A stretch of 64,000 nucleotides of DNA from Rostratula benghalensis (Eukaryota; Chordata; Aves; Charadriiformes; Rostratulidae): positions 1,287,215-1,351,214 of the forward strand of contig VXAI01000021.1 of the NCBI GenBank assembly GCA_013399305.1. The letters are read 5' to 3'. The notes beneath the pieces are model-generated. The model saw nothing but the letters and a program-made list of their open reading frames with translations. It ran no database searches and was not told the origin of the DNA. The stretch's first letter is position 1. The number at the start of each line of letters is the position of its first letter. The position numbers and the translations under genes were made by a program. Shown here one piece after another: positions 34,641 through 49,500 of this stretch.

Positions 34641-37600
34641 ATTGTGATGCAGTCTGTATATTGTGACCCAAAGAATTTGACCTTAACCTGCAAGTTATCA
34701 CAACCCTAAGAGCTGGATATGCGTCTGCAGCTCTGATCCTCAAGATAGAGTTATGCTTATGTAACTTTACTAATGCAGATGCTCCTACTGACTTGACTGC
34801 AAGTGCTCACTCAAGGAAAATTGCATCAGGGAGTTTACTGGGCCAGTGCCAGCAACAGTGTAATGGAATTATTTGCTTCCAATAGTAGCGACGTTTTCAT
34901 TCCTGTTTTGAATGAAAACATAATAAATACAAAGAGTGAAGCAGATACAGGGCATCAGAATAAAGAAAACCAGAGAAGCGAAGGCAGAGTAAAGACTGCA
35001 AAATTCATATTCAATTTCAGCATTTGCTCCAAAGGTAAATTGGAGGGGACTCTAACTGGTGTGTACCTTTAAGCGTGAAGAAACAAAACCAGTAAGTTAA
35101 TCGAGGGTGAATGCACTGGAGAAGGGGAGGTATGAGAAGGCATTAACTAGAAACCGGGAAATGAAAAATATCAAAACCTGCCATGGGAATACAAACATAC
35201 AATGTGAGACAAAAAGAAGCATTTGTTAGGGAAAATAAATGCATATGTATCTGTGTGAGAGACTGATGTCTATACATTTATGTGCAATGACACACATTAT
35301 CTTACTTATATTTCTGTTTCAGCTTTGGGAAATGTTTGTCAAGAATTCGCACATTTAAATTCTGGTAATGATGCATGAAACTTTTCTGCATCACAGCCTA
35401 ATGACAAAGCAGAATAATCTGCCGTGATTGCCAAGGAATTGCTAAATAAAGCATGAAGACCTAGGGATGGTGAAATACCCCAGGAGAAATCACTGCCAGT
35501 TGTCCTTTGTAGGGCTTTGTTATACCTGTGGCAAATAAATCTTTGAGAATTGCACAAAGAGAAAAAGGGAACAAAAGAAATGCAACTGTCATGACAAATG
35601 CAACTTGAACTCTAATACCCTAGGCTTCTCTCACATTCAGGCAGGAAGGCTAAGAAGAGCTGTTAACTGCAGGAGGTGAGAGCTGGAGGGGTGCAACAAG
35701 TACACAGCAAATAACCTATGGGAAAGTTCCTGCATACTTTGGCTAGGACAGAGAGAGGAGATAGTTGAGGTTGACAGCAACCTTGGGATAACTGGAGGTC
35801 TTATGAGTTGGTAGTTACAGGGCCAGGGAGGGGCAAACATTAATAGAAACAAAGAACTTGAAGTAAAACCAAGCAAGTAAGTGAAGCATAGAAGTGGCCT
35901 GGTAAAAGAGAAGTTTGGGACAAGTTTCCAGATATATTTATGTGAATTGGCTCCACTGGAAGCTTTCAAAAACATCGGTGTTGTCAGTTTCCCTGCTAGG
36001 GAAACTCTGTCATGTTACTGAACGACTGTAGGCTTTATTTTAACATTTCTGGGGTATGCTTCTGGAACCTGATCCTTCCTGTAATTGCCAGGACACAAGG
36101 ATGCAAGGCAAATCAAGTATTTACCAGAGCCTTTCCATTAGTTTCCAGGAGAGTGGATTGTGCTTTGGTTTGGATAGGGTTAGCACCAAGCCTTTAACAA
36201 ATGAATTTGCAAAATGCTATTGCAAATACAGGTACTCTGTCTTTTTTTATTTCTGTCTTCATCTGCATAACACAGGAAAGAGCTCCAGAGACCATCAGAG
36301 ACCATTTGAATACGGTACGTTTCATTAGTTTGCAGAAATTTGCATATGGATGTCAGCCAGTAAATTTCATAAAAGTGGATTTATTCTGGGGAGAAAACCT
36401 GAGAGGGTGGAGAGGCGATAAAAGGGAAATGTAGACATCAGGGAAGTAAACAATGGAAAGCGCAGATAGAACAGATGAGAGAAAGCACACAGCAACACTG
36501 CTCAATTAAAATAAAGGAATCGGCTGTGTTTACATAGCATTTTGTATGTGGTGGTGGTGGTGGGAGAGGCTGACACTAGCTTCAAATACTCCTGGACCTT
36601 CAGTGCTGTTCCCACAGCATGGCATGCCACTTTGAAGCTGTGCCAACACAATTCTTTGTGTAGCCTCACAGTGAATCAGGCTGAGTTCACTTTAAAAGAG
36701 TTAATTTTTCTCAGGTAATTTTTCAGCAAAATCAGTTCACTAATGTGGTATATAGCATGATACAAACTCCTGAAAATAAATAACATATTGTGAAACCACA
36801 ACCATAGTTCATGATGAAAGAAAATACAAGAATGTGGGAATAGTTCCAATTCAAAACAAGTGGATCGGGAAGGGCAGATAAAGCAGACAAAACCATACCT
36901 GAAAATTTTAGTTGAAGCTGGATTGTCTGGACACTGGCAAATGAGTACATTGAAAGCAATGGACATAATGAATACTCCTGAAAGCAGAAGTATTAGAAAA
37001 TAAAAAGGACCACCGCAGGGGAACTGGAAAGGCTTGAAATAACCTAGCGTGGTTTTTCTCAGCTCATCTAGTATTTTTCATCCGTTAAGGTCTTAATATA
37101 TCATACTTGTAGAATCTGCAAATATTCACAAATGTTTCTCTTGATGCCAACAGCTGACTTCACAAAGTTAGCACCTAGCAGTAAGCTAAGTACCAATCTT
37201 TACAAATTCTTTACAAGTTCCACTTTATAAGCTATGCTAAAATAATCTCTACCCCTTTTGAAGTTTTTCATGTGTACAATACTACTATTTTTTTTTTCTT
37301 TCATTTTTTTTCAGTTTCATGCCTGTAGCCATGCATTCTTTTGCAGAGAACAGCAATTTCAACTGGGAGAAAAAAATATGTCCTTGTGTTTCCTTGTGGG
37401 ACTGCTTTCATCATCTCCTATTTATAAGAGCTTGGTCAGAGCTTTAGGGAAATTTTGTAAGCTGGAAGAGGAAGTATATTCAAAACCAAGAATCTCTTTT
37501 GCAAAAAACATATGCAAAGTATTTGTTGAGAATTCAAAACCTTAGGAAAATGGTTTGTTTTGTTTCTTAAATACATCAAAAGTTCAGACAACAATTCTGA

Positions 37601-38084
37601 ACTTAGTGCATTGTGCAAAAATGGAAGTGGCAAAATTGTTCATCAACTGTTCTAAGTTTCTCCCTAGATAAGACATTAATCTCTATCTTTTCCATTAACT
37701 ACAAAACTGAAGTTGCATTTGGATGTGGTTGTGAATTTCAGGAACCTTTGGCTTAAACACCCGAGTTCACTGGGCTGTGTCACACATTTAGAAATCAGGC
37801 CCACTGAATGCACTATGATGTATTTTTAAATTATTTTTTTCCCCAGAAATTTGCATCTCTTGCATGTATCAAGCTCTGCTAGAGCTAGATTTTAAATATA
37901 TGCCTATTGCCCACAACAAGGAAGCTTGTCTTTTTTTTTTTTTTCCTCTGGACAGTATTGATTTTTAACATACATTTGCAGCAAATCATCCAATTTGCTC
38001 TTTGATACTCTTCCTAAGGTTACTTTCAGGTAGGTTAAGGTGAGGTTCAAATGAACAAGAAGATTAGAAAACTACAAGAAGAAG

Positions 38085-38639
38085 GTGTCTGAATGTGGCA
38101 TAAACATGAAAATGGCTGACCTAAAGTTGTTAAGGACTGCTTCAAAATATAGAATAAAGAGGGGTGTTCTTAGATGTTTGGGATACTCTAGAACATCTCT
38201 GACTGCAGATGGACAAGAAACACATGCTGGCATGGGGATTCCAAGTCTGACAAATTCACCATTTACTAAAAAACTCTGTTGCATTCTCATATGCCCATGC
38301 TTTCCCTATGTCTACAACAGTTCTGCTGGTGGGTGTACTCACAGTAATAACCAGGAACTAAATCTTCAAATGTGGAGAATTCTGTGCTTGCCAGCGTTCA
38401 ACATACTGCAGGAGATAAATAGGATAACAGATGCTTGCCTTCACTTGATATTTATACACATTCAAAGTGTTGCCCTTGTCATTCATCAAGGCTCATTTAA
38501 ATTTATGGTCAAATCATCCAACAAAACCATTAAGCTGCATATGCCTCCTGACTACTCTAGAAATACCTCTTCGTCTTCACCAGCCTCTTCAGGTTGTGTT
38601 AAACTGGCTTCTGCCTCACCCAGAATGATCTGGTCCTGA
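38085..38639 (+). other. Orphan 184-codon ORF, coding status unknown
   Basis: An ATG-started frame runs from 38085 to a TGA at 38637-38639. The protein is basic to neutral, cysteine-containing, with a mildly hydrophobic patch (KKLCCILICPCFPYVY, about residues 67-82) and a serine-rich C-terminus (SSSSPASSG). I recognise no domain or family. An ORF of this length is near the upper tail of what chance gives in 64 kb, so it may be random. No promoter or poly(A) signal was identified. Confidence 0.2.
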
Positions 38640-41600
38640 AAAGAGCAATTACAGAACAAACTTCCTATTACAAGAGATGCTTTCCTCCCTTCCTCCCTCC
38701 CCATGTCTACAGTGTGTAAATACAATGTTGCAAGGTTTGGTGTGGGGTGTGTGTGTGTGGAGGGTGTTCAATACCTGTAAATGCAAGGTGCTTTGATGAT
38801 AGAAAAAACCAGAGCAAATGAAAAAACACTATCAATCCACTTCCTATAGATGGAAATCTACAGAGAGCTGGATAGATGCACAATTGGAGTGAAGAAATGT
38901 CATTACTGGTGAAGTGCAAGGTCCTGTTTTATCATAGTAGCAGTGTGATCTCAAATACACGATGCTATGCAGGGACAAGTTTTGTAGCACTGTAATGACC
39001 AACAACTTTAACAGGATGCCTTACTGTTACACTTGCCATACAGGCAAGATTTTTATCTAGACAATGGAATATTTAACATGTTTAAAATAAAAGAGGTGAT
39101 GAATGTTCATCTGTCACAAAAAGAGTTATTAAAAAGTCCCAATTGCTCCAAGTAACAATTATCAAGATACAGTAAAATGCCCTTAGTAGTTAAATAAAAC
39201 TAGAAATATGCTTACTCAACGTACTTTATGGTGCTGTCACAGGTTTTCTCAGGCAACCAAATATAAGCTTAAATCGGCCATCCTGTCAAGTAGGTTTTTC
39301 TATTGCAGGAAGTTAAAAGGTTTCACAGTTGATGCTGGATCCATGAGCCAAGTCGTCGTAGGTTATGCCACAGTGTGAGGCTACGCAGGATTCAAGAGCT
39401 GAGAACAGCACTTCAGTAGTTACTATTTTGTTGGAAGTGCTCATGTTTGAAATTTAACAGCATGCATTTAAATATTTCTTCTATAAAGTTAAATCATAAC
39501 AAAGTTGGGGTCTTTTCCAATTACAAGAGTGTGAAGCTATATATTGAGGATATAACAGTGCTGCTTACATTTGTTTAATAAAAGAACAAACCCCAGGTAG
39601 ATGAATATGTAACTTCTAGCCAATTATGGAATTCAAGTCTAGAAAAGACTTAAAAGCTACTTCCTCCCTTGCCACAAGTCTCATGAAAACAGTTGAAACC
39701 TAGAACTCTGTGGAATTATTATTGGCTATCCGTGTGCAAAGTTAACATATACACAAAGTTAAAAGAATTTGCTAAGGTGCCTTTTGCCTGTATTATTTAT
39801 TTTATGTTGGTTTGTTATTGTGGGGTTTTTTTTAAACTCATTAGGAGAAGATGCTTTCCCAGCCAGAGATGAAGAATAAACTTAGCTAAACTCTGGCTTG
39901 TCAGCATTTCTGGCTGTGTTCCCTGTGATCCTGTCTGACTGTAGAGTCTTTCCAGGCAGTTGGCTGCCTTTTATCAGAAACCTTCAAATAAAGAAGGCTT
40001 TTTCTACCTTAACTCTGTCACCTAACATTCAGATAATCTGCTGTTCTGAATGCAGTCTTGTAAAATAAAAGTCACATGAAAGGTTTAGAAAAGCAAATAT
40101 TAAAATAGACACAGAGCCGAAGACATCATCTCTGCCCCAAGATACTGTTGGGAATTGTCTTCAAGGATTGAGGGTGAGGAGAGAACAGAAATCACATGCA
40201 ATAGGAAAACAGAGTGGCACATTGCTACAGAGTAGCACAGAGCTATGTTAGCACATGCTCGTGTCCTAAAGTCAAGGGGCTGGTAGAAGAATCCCATAGC
40301 ATAGAAACCTACAGTGAATGAGAGTAGAAGTCATGGGTCCACCTCTGTACTTTGCTGTCTCAGAAAGAGTTGTATAGCAGACAGCTGCCTGACTGTAATA
40401 GTTCTGCAGTCTGCTAATATCAGGCCAAAAGAGTAGCCAAGGATCAGCTAGATACAAGAGTCTGTGAAGATTCAGAGGGTTATCCCCAGTGTAAGCCAAA
40501 AGGTTGTCTAAGCAGCAGCGAGCACAATAGCAGACATTGGTGATACCTAATCGCAGAACAGGACAAATACAGTAAGTTAGCTACTATTTAGGTAAGAAAA
40601 TGAAACTACTGAAGAGGAAAAAAAAAAAAACCCACTACAGAAAGCGATCTAGAATATAGAAAAAGGACAGCAATAAATAGCTTGTGAAATTTCATATACA
40701 GAAAATCCAGAAGTTATGCATATGCTTCACTATTTAAAAGGAATAGTGTAGCAATGACAGTTTTATATTGCTGCTTATTACTCACAGAAGAAGAAGGAGA
40801 AAGAAAATGTGCATTAAGGAATGATCCCTTCTTGGCTGAATTGCAAGTATCTCTTAAAATACGTAATATAGTTAATGATCCTACCTGCTGACTGTCCTTT
40901 ACAACATGCGCGACCATCCACCTGCAGGACTGAGGTGGCTGTTGTTACCAATTCTATTTGCTGCTGCTCCCTTTTCCTATTTGGGAGGAGGAAGATGTTG
41001 CCAGATTAGTTGGCACACCTGTCCCTGTGACAATAAAAGTAAACATTGGTAGTGTATAATGATACTGGTAGCTCTTCTCTGGGATGAAAATAAGCTCCAT
41101 GAAACGGATGGAGATGCAAATAAGAAGCATTTCTCTGCAGCAGTAGTGTAGCATTGAGTTATCAGAAACAGACAACCAGCAGGAATGGGCTTGTGCATGT
41201 ATTTTCTAAATTAACTTTTCAAATTATTGCAATATCTTGAATGTTGAGTAACTGCATCAGTAACTAACCCTTCATTCCCTTTGAGGAGAGTCATAGGCTG
41301 TCCTCAGCTACAGAAATCTTTAACAAATTTCACAGAGCACACGTGTGCAATCTAAGGGCTCTCTTAATGATCTAGGTTTCCAAACAAATGCTGTCCACCT
41401 GTCTTCACTGATAAATCCACATTTGGTGCACAACATGTCAGCCTTAAATGTGAACTCATTTAAAGGATTTATTCAACATTTGGAGTACTTATCTTGCACC
41501 ACCATGCCTCCTTAGGTAACTTGCCTGTGTGGCTTTCATCATATGTAACAAACCTCACCCAGTATAAATTATTGCAGCTCAGTTGACTGTTGTGAATCAA

Positions 41601-43439
41601 AATTACTACTTTGAAATAGTCACAGATATGCCCAAGCATTGAAACTTTTTCATGATCATACTAATGTGATTCTTCCAATGCTTTTGTTCTTTGCTATCAA
41701 AATAAGTGATATGATTCCTATATGTTTGTACTGGGGCCTTGGGTTTTTTGGCAGAAGTTGATGTTTGCCATAAATATTCAGTCCTCAATACAGATTTTGC
41801 TGTTTTCATAGGCTTTAAACATGCCTTTCTTCTGCAACTCTGGATTCCTTTGTGCTTTGTTTCAAAAGCCTTTAGAAAATATCTCTCTGACACATCCTTT
41901 TGATTAGAATATAAAATTACATAAAACAGTCAGATATCCAAATTCCGTCTGTTGAAGAGAACAGCAGATTTTGTCTCTCTCATGATGACCTGTGTCATTA
42001 TTCTAGGTTGCTTTAAGATTTCCTTTTGTCGCTATATTTTACCTATCTATGTTTCTGTTATTTCTTACATTTCTAGGAATATAGTTGTTTTAAATTCCAT
42101 TACATCAGTCATAAAAAGTCCTTTATCTTTGATCTTTGTTACAACATGCTTGAAGTATAAAAACCTGAGATTAAGAAGGACCTTAATCAAAAAACGCTCT
42201 CTGAAAGGTGAACCAGCTGTAATGTAAGGTGTTTAAGACAATGGCTATTTTTGTCCAGATTTGACTAATGGTTTTGTTAGAAAGCCCTAGCTGTTGACAC
42301 TGTGAAGGTCATAGCCCAAGCAGAAGTTCTCCTCTAATGTAGAACTGGGAGGGTTGGTTAGCTTAATCTACAACTAAGGAGCAATACTAGGTCTGAGGCT
42401 AAACTCTTCATGTACCGGACCCTGAGTGAGACCATCTCAGACCCTCTTGGATTATTCTTCTGCAAGAGTCTTCTCTGTTGAAATCCTGTATGCTTTTATC
42501 TTTCTAAGTACAAATTAAACTGCTGTATTCTCCCAGGCAAACTTTTTTTTTTTTAATTCTCCGTTTTGCTCAAAGCAGATGTGTTTATTATTAACCTATT
42601 CCCTAGACAGCTTCATTACCTTTTCTGGAGCGTTCGACCAAGGCTTGCTGGTCATTCTAGCCAGTCATCACACCCGCACATCTGTCTCCCTTCCTGGTGG
42701 CTTCCTAGACCTCATGTCAATGTGCTAAGAGGGAAATAATGCCTGAGCATTAAGATTCATAATTGATTGCTATCTTACAGATGAGAGATGAGATTAAAGT
42801 TTTGTAAACTGCTGAATGCACCTGCTACACTGCAAATTCATGACATTTTATTCAGCTCTTCCCTCTGTCTTGCTCACTTTGTCAGTGTATGTACAATGAC
42901 TTATTACTTACATTCCTTTGTCTTATAAGGTAAAACATTCATTTGACTGTTCATTGAGTTCAGCTGTGTCTTCCTACATAACATTTGAGTTGCTGCATTC
43001 TCAACAGATTCCCATTTCTCCCCCTTCGATTATTAACTCCAGCCATTGATGTGGTGATGAGCTGTGTTTGGTCTTATTTTGTACAGTGGTTGGCCTGTAA
43101 CTTAAAAGATCAGTGTTATCATTGACAACTAAGTCTGTAACGATGTGGCTGATAAGACAGGTTACATCCATTTCTGTATTTGTTCACATGGTGAAGTTTC
43201 ACAACAACAGAAATGCAAGAAAGACAAGTAATTTCTATGTGGTATCAGAAGCAGTTAAAGTTTGTGTTTCCATTCAAAGCATGATGTCATGTGTTAAAAT
43301 CCAAATGTTATTAGTTCTGCCTGCACACCAGACCTTTGTACAGTGTTCCAAAGCATCCCTGCCTTTATACTGACTAATCCTGTTTCTCTTCTTCCCCAGC
43401 AAATCCAGGTGCTTAACTTGGAACTGCATTTATCGTCAC

Positions 43440-43575
43440 GGCTACAAAGGAGGGCAGTGCTATTATCCCATTTACAAATTAAAAACCTGAGGCACAAATA
43501 AGAACAACACCACACAGAGGTTACACAGGAAGTCTGTGGGAGAACTGGGTGGTGAACTCTGGTTATTCAAGTCTG
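43440..43575 (+). mobile_element. MIR-type SINE
   Basis: This is the clearest MIR-like copy: ATTATCCCATTTACAAATTA, then AACCTGAGGCACAAATAAG, then GAGGTTACACAGGAAGTCTG and GGTGGTGAACTCTGGTT, in the same order and spacing as the MIR core. Intergenic. Boundaries are approximate. Confidence 0.75.
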
Positions 43576-46500
43576 AGGTTAGAGACTTGAACTTTCCTCT
43601 TTGATGGAGGACTGAAGGTTCTTTCTTTAATTCAATATGTTTACAGGAATTTTGTACTCTCTTTGATAATACCTTATTTGTCTACATTATTGACAGAAGT
43701 TAAAGCACAGACATGTTTTCAGTGATAACCACGGGCTAAGCTGGCAGCCTTTTCTTAAAAAAATACTCTCATGTTCTCTACCTTGTCACCAGCATTTTAG
43801 GAGTCCTAAACTACTAATGCAGGAGCAACCATTGTGCTACAATTAGTGTAAAGAGATTCATCTGTTCTTAAGCATAATCTACTACACCCTGTAAAAACTA
43901 GACAGGACAGCCCTCTATATTGAAAAGACCATGCAAAGATCGTGTCAGTCAGTACTGAAAAGATGCTAGGGTCAGATCCCCAGCTGCAAATGACCATATT
44001 ATGACTCAGTTTACAGCAGATAAGTAAATTAGTTGTATTTTGGGGTTTATTTTGTCAACTGTCATCACAGAATCATATTCCCTTTAGAGTATCAGGTCTC
44101 CTGTATTCAAAAGTAGGATGATTTCTACAAGCTGCTTTGTCCTATTTCTTCCCTAGGTTAAAACGTATCAATTCCATAAACAATTCTGTTGCTGCCATTT
44201 ATGTGATTATAAGAAGGGAGCTTGTCCCCTTGAAGACCAGTTAGGCTGTGACCAGTTACCTCTGCACTAGAAACAGGCATGCCTGTCTGTGACCAATTGG
44301 TATTAAATGGGTGCAGCTGAAAGTAGGAACAGCAGTACAGTAAGCAGAGATCCTCAGGTGAAAGAGGGGAAAAAAGGAAAAGGAGCTAGAAGCTCATCTG
44401 ATCATTGAAGGGGACCTCTAGGGAAGTACCCTTCGGGGACAGTGTTCCTGTACCAGGTGTGGGGAGAAAGTAAGAGCAATCAGATGGCACTAAGTTTTCA
44501 GTCTTTGTAGATGCTTCTGGGATCTTGAGATAAACAGTCCCTGCTCTCATTACAGCAGAATTAAGGGAATTGGGAGGGTAGTGAGAGGCAGTGTTGCTTA
44601 AGATGTTATCTGCACAGCTGTGTTTCTAGTCAGGTGTCAAGGCATTTTAACTAGCATGATAAATTCTAGCCTAAAGCTGCCATGGAGGTTTGCCTGGTAG
44701 TCACATAGGTATCTCCAGTTTTAAAAAGTAGCAACAAATGATGGACTGCTATAAATGTTGTCCTTCCTTAACCTATAATTTAGAAACACAGCCGTTGGGT
44801 ACTAAAAAACTCTGAATTGTAAATGTAAGATTACTCCTCAGAGAGGATCTGAACTTCTCTTAAAAAAAACATATATACCCTAAAAAGATATTTATGCATG
44901 AGATTATTCAATCACTCGTCATATCTGAACAAGCAGGCTTCTCAACTAAAAGACTTATTGTGTCAGAGGACATTCTGATAAGATATTACCTCTTCTTGTC
45001 TTAAAATAAGCCTGTAAAAGAAGAAAAAAACCCAAACATCTGTGACAGTGTTTGAATGGCAAAGTTGAGCAGGCTTGTAAGCAGCAACATATAATTTTCT
45101 AACTGTATAGAATAGCTTCCCTATTCTTCAAATGCCAATTATTTTTTTTCCTTTTTCTTAATGTGACAAATCTTTTTATTTCACTTTCAGTTTATTTAGA
45201 AAGAGGAGATATCAATGTTAAGAAAGTATTTACATCTATTATGAGAAATACCTAAAAAATAGGAGACCAAACACCTGTAGCCTATTAAGCCAGACCAGGT
45301 AAACCGGATACTTCAGCCGCTAGAGGGACCTCCAGGAATAGAATATACAAAAACATTTGCAAAAGCTATTTTGAAGTATTAGATTTCTTTAGAAAAACAA
45401 AACCCCCTTGCAGGTCAAATGAATTGTCATTTGTTCATAATGAGCTCTGAAATAATAGAAAATAAGAATTAAGTATGCGTGTCATAGATTTTTGTCAAGA
45501 AAAAGCAACTTCTTTTCTCCTTGTAGGATATGAGTTTGGAGGGTTGCTTCCTCTTCACTGCATTAGTGAGGTAAGCACATCCGCTTTCAAGAGACTTGTA
45601 ATTTAGCAGTGAGGTTACGTGTTGCTCTTTTGAGGAGTACAAAGCAAATACAGCTATCACTGTATTTGCTCTGTAATTTTCAGAGTTTCTGAGAAGAATA
45701 GGATTTGGATGTGGTTCAGATAGTCCACAATGGATAAGTTTAGTTCCTCACTGAACGGTACTTTAGCAGGGCCCTCACCTTATTCCAATTTTTAACCGCA
45801 GTTTAGTGCCTCATCATGCATGCAAGTGCTTTCTAAAAACTAGTTATGCTACCACTTGGATCACTGCATTTGTAATTAGCAATCAATTAGGGAGATGACA
45901 AGGGTGCTCTAATGTTCCCTTTTTTACATCTGCAATACTATAGAAGAAGTTGCAGCGTTCTTAAAGTTTTGGGGCTCTACAGAGGACAAATTCAGCAAGC
46001 TGTAGCATAGGTACTGTAAAACATGAAATCCTTCTAATATAGGCAACTGCTTCTGAGACACTGAAGACGATGACACAAAGACAAAAAAGGCAATTAACCC
46101 AATTAGCCAAAGTTCAGGGATGGGACTAGAATTTGGCATTGAATCACAGTTATTGAACAGGTTAGAAGAATTTTTGCAAGACCTTAAATTATGTTACATT
46201 GTTTAGCTTTACCTGCTAGAATCCTACTAGCGAAATGAAAACTCTTATTTTGTGATATGAAAGAAACCTGAAATTCCAGTTTGGCAGAGCTGATAGTTGC
46301 ACAGGTCTCCTGTGGTCGATCCACCAAGTTTTACGGTTTCCATTTTGTTTGCATTGAGACGTTGCTTGCTGAGAAAAGGTGTAGTGGCAGGGGAGGAAAC
46401 ATTGTGAGTACCTTTTCTCTTATTCATTGTTGTATTTTAGTTTGGAGCCTTTGGTGTATTACTGTTTGAAAAATCCTCACTTCTGCCACAGCCTTTGCAT

Positions 46501-49500
46501 TGTATTCCGTGTGTAACCTTCCACTGCAGTTTTCTAGTGAACTACCTGCAATTAAAAGGCACGTTCAACCCACTGTTGAACTTAACTGGCAGAGTGATGA
46601 CTCCCGATATGAAAAGTGGGTGGCCAAGTGGGCCCTGCTGAAGAAGAATGATTATCTATCCCGTGTCATTCCATATGTGTGAAGAAGGATATTATATGTT
46701 ACAGATTAACACCGTCACAGGCAGGAAGTGTTCCTTGACCAGGAAGAGATTTAGTGATAAGTAGTGATTTCTTTCTCAGCTGCCAAGAGTGAAACCCTTC
46801 CTGAAATACCAGAACATCCTTTTATTAAGCACAGTCCCCTCTGTAAGTAACTATGCAGCAAAATCTGGGGGGAATTTCAGAATTTCAAAAGTTCAGTCAA
46901 TTTATTTGGAGCCTATTCAGCAATGTTATTTGATACTGATATTAGTCTAGCAAAGAGGGTTTGTGACTAGTGCAAAGGAGGAGAATTTTCTTTTGATGCA
47001 AGAAGATGATTTAACAGTCTCATAATTTGAAGAATGCCATTAGTCACTGCCCTCAGATACCTTTGCATGTGTAAGAATATGCATACTGTATCCTGTATGG
47101 CATTATGTGAGTAATCAAATGCCTGGTGAGTCTCATATGCTTCCGAGATTAAAAATACACCACATCTGCCTTAATGAAGAAGATGAATGTTGCAGCATTT
47201 TATCAGCCTCTGTTAGTTTTCTGTTTAGGAGTGATACTCAGAAGAATCCTTTTTTGATTATGAAAATCGCTGAGTGATTAACCACATCCAAGAACTGGGG
47301 AGGACAGGACACCATGGGCAAGTGCTGAAGCATGCTGGAGAGAATACACACACATGGGTGCACAAGCATGTCTTGCTGTCAGAAATCATAACAGATCTCC
47401 TAAAGTATCCCCTCGTAGTTTATAGCAGACTTCCACTGGTTTTAAACATTTCTTTTTCCTACCGACATTATATTCACGATCTGCAAGAAGGTTGGGAGCA
47501 GAAAAAAAGTGCAGAGAGGGACCTTTACAGGATGTGATGCATTAAAACAGTTCGGCTACATTTCTCTCTCCATTTTTTTCTTCTTACTGCCACTGAGCCT
47601 CTCAAGGGGTGAACCCCTGCTCTTAACATTTATGACCTGAATTCTTCAGAATCACTTACAAGTGGAAACTTTTGATCAACCAACAAGAATAGCAAATAGA
47701 ACAGGGCAATTTTTTATAGAAACTATTTTTATAGAACTATTTTATAGAAAAAATAGAAAAAAATTTGAATTTTTATTGACATAAACCAAAATTCCAGTTG
47801 GTTGGCACTGGCCTTTAAAATAAACAAATGTTTGTTAACAAGACAATTTAAGAGTCTACCAAGTATTATTTCAATTATGTACTTGCTCAGTCTCATTTGG
47901 AAGGGGTTTTACTTTTATTTTTTGTAGTCTTTTGTTGAAGACAAATACAAATATTGTTGTAAATAGCAGGACTAATCCTATGAACGAATAGCAAATATAT
48001 TTTCTTTTTCTTTTTTCTTGTTGTTTTTTTTTCACTGTGGAAGGTTGAAATTTAAGTTGTGGAGTGGTTAAGGATTTAAATACATGCATAACTTTGAACA
48101 CATGAAAACAAAGCAAGCAAACAAAAAAATAGGTTTTGTGCTGAAAATCTAAATATATGCTCAGAAACTTTAGGACTTAAAACCTGAGTATTAGTAGACA
48201 ATAACGTTCTTTGCCAGAACAGCACCAACATGCTTTAAAAACCTATGAAACAATGTAAAAAGAGATTATAAACATAGACATAATCATGCAGTAAAATAGC
48301 ATTCAAAGAGATAGTGTTAATCGGGATTGTCAGCTGCTGGACTGGATGGCCTCCTAACTCCATGTATCTGGTGCACGCTGCTATCTCCTGCTGCGTTACT
48401 TCTCTCTACTGACCGGATTCCTAAATTTACCACATCCACAGTTAAAAATAACCCAACAACAAAGAGGAAGGAGAATTAAAAGCCAAATTAAAATTTCTTA
48501 TTAGAAAGTTATTTGCTGTTTTCTGCCTGCCCCCTTTGTCTGGAAAGAGTCTTACAAAAGAGCAGACTGCATAAACACCTCTTAAAAGTGTGTCTCTTTT
48601 GATGGTCATTATGGTTTTTTTATTAAATGATTCATTCATGTGGTCTCTGATTTAGGACTGATCAACTGGTATCGTGTTAGGTTACTGCTGCTATGTTAAT
48701 TTGTTTCAAGAGGAGGAACACGGCGTTCTTTCTGTTTTTCCAAGTCCTGTTCAATCTGTGATGGTTAATTTGCCACTGAAGACAGCATTTCAGAATAGAC
48801 CAGGCCATATCATCCTCTGTACTGTAGTGATTTTTGAATGACTGGCAAAGGTGTCCCCTTCCCCAGGCACTCTTACCCTGTAGCTCTTGATGCTGCTACG
48901 GCTTTTGTTGACTCACAGAAAGCCTAGACAGCAATGCTTAACAGATGCCTAAATTGCAGGGAAAGCAATGACACAGTAACTGAATCTTCCTGATCAAGGA
49001 AGCTGGAATAGATTCACTTGAAGGAAAAAGTGAGCTGAACTAACCAGAGGACTCTCCCTAGCCACACAGCTACAGGACCACAAGGCACTAGTGGAAGACA
49101 AAGTTGTTACTGCACGTTGTAGCATTTTTATCTTAACGGTCAGGCTTTTGGGGCATACAGCAGTTTCAAAGTATTTTCACTGTGTATCTGGAGTTTCTAC
49201 TGGTCTGCTACCTAAGTTGTTTGACTAGTAATGCCTGTCATCAGGGAAAACCTGCTGGATTTATACATAAGAAGCATGAATATATTCAAGAGCCTGCCAC
49301 AAGGACTTTGCTTAATTTTAAAACCTAAAGTTAGGCTGGCACGTATATTAATAGATTGTGATTAATTAAGAAGAATGGTAAATAAGATTACCAAGGTGTC
49401 CAATGGAAAAGGTGTACAGGCACTCAGAGAACCTGTTCTTAATTGCAACTTGATGAATAAATGAAAACTTACATATATATCTCCCCATCTCTCCACTGAA

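Noticed and set aside
48330..48420. Short CR1-like motif GGACTGGATGGCCTCC
   Set aside because: It resembles the end of CR1 repeats, but too short and without the surrounding element to call.
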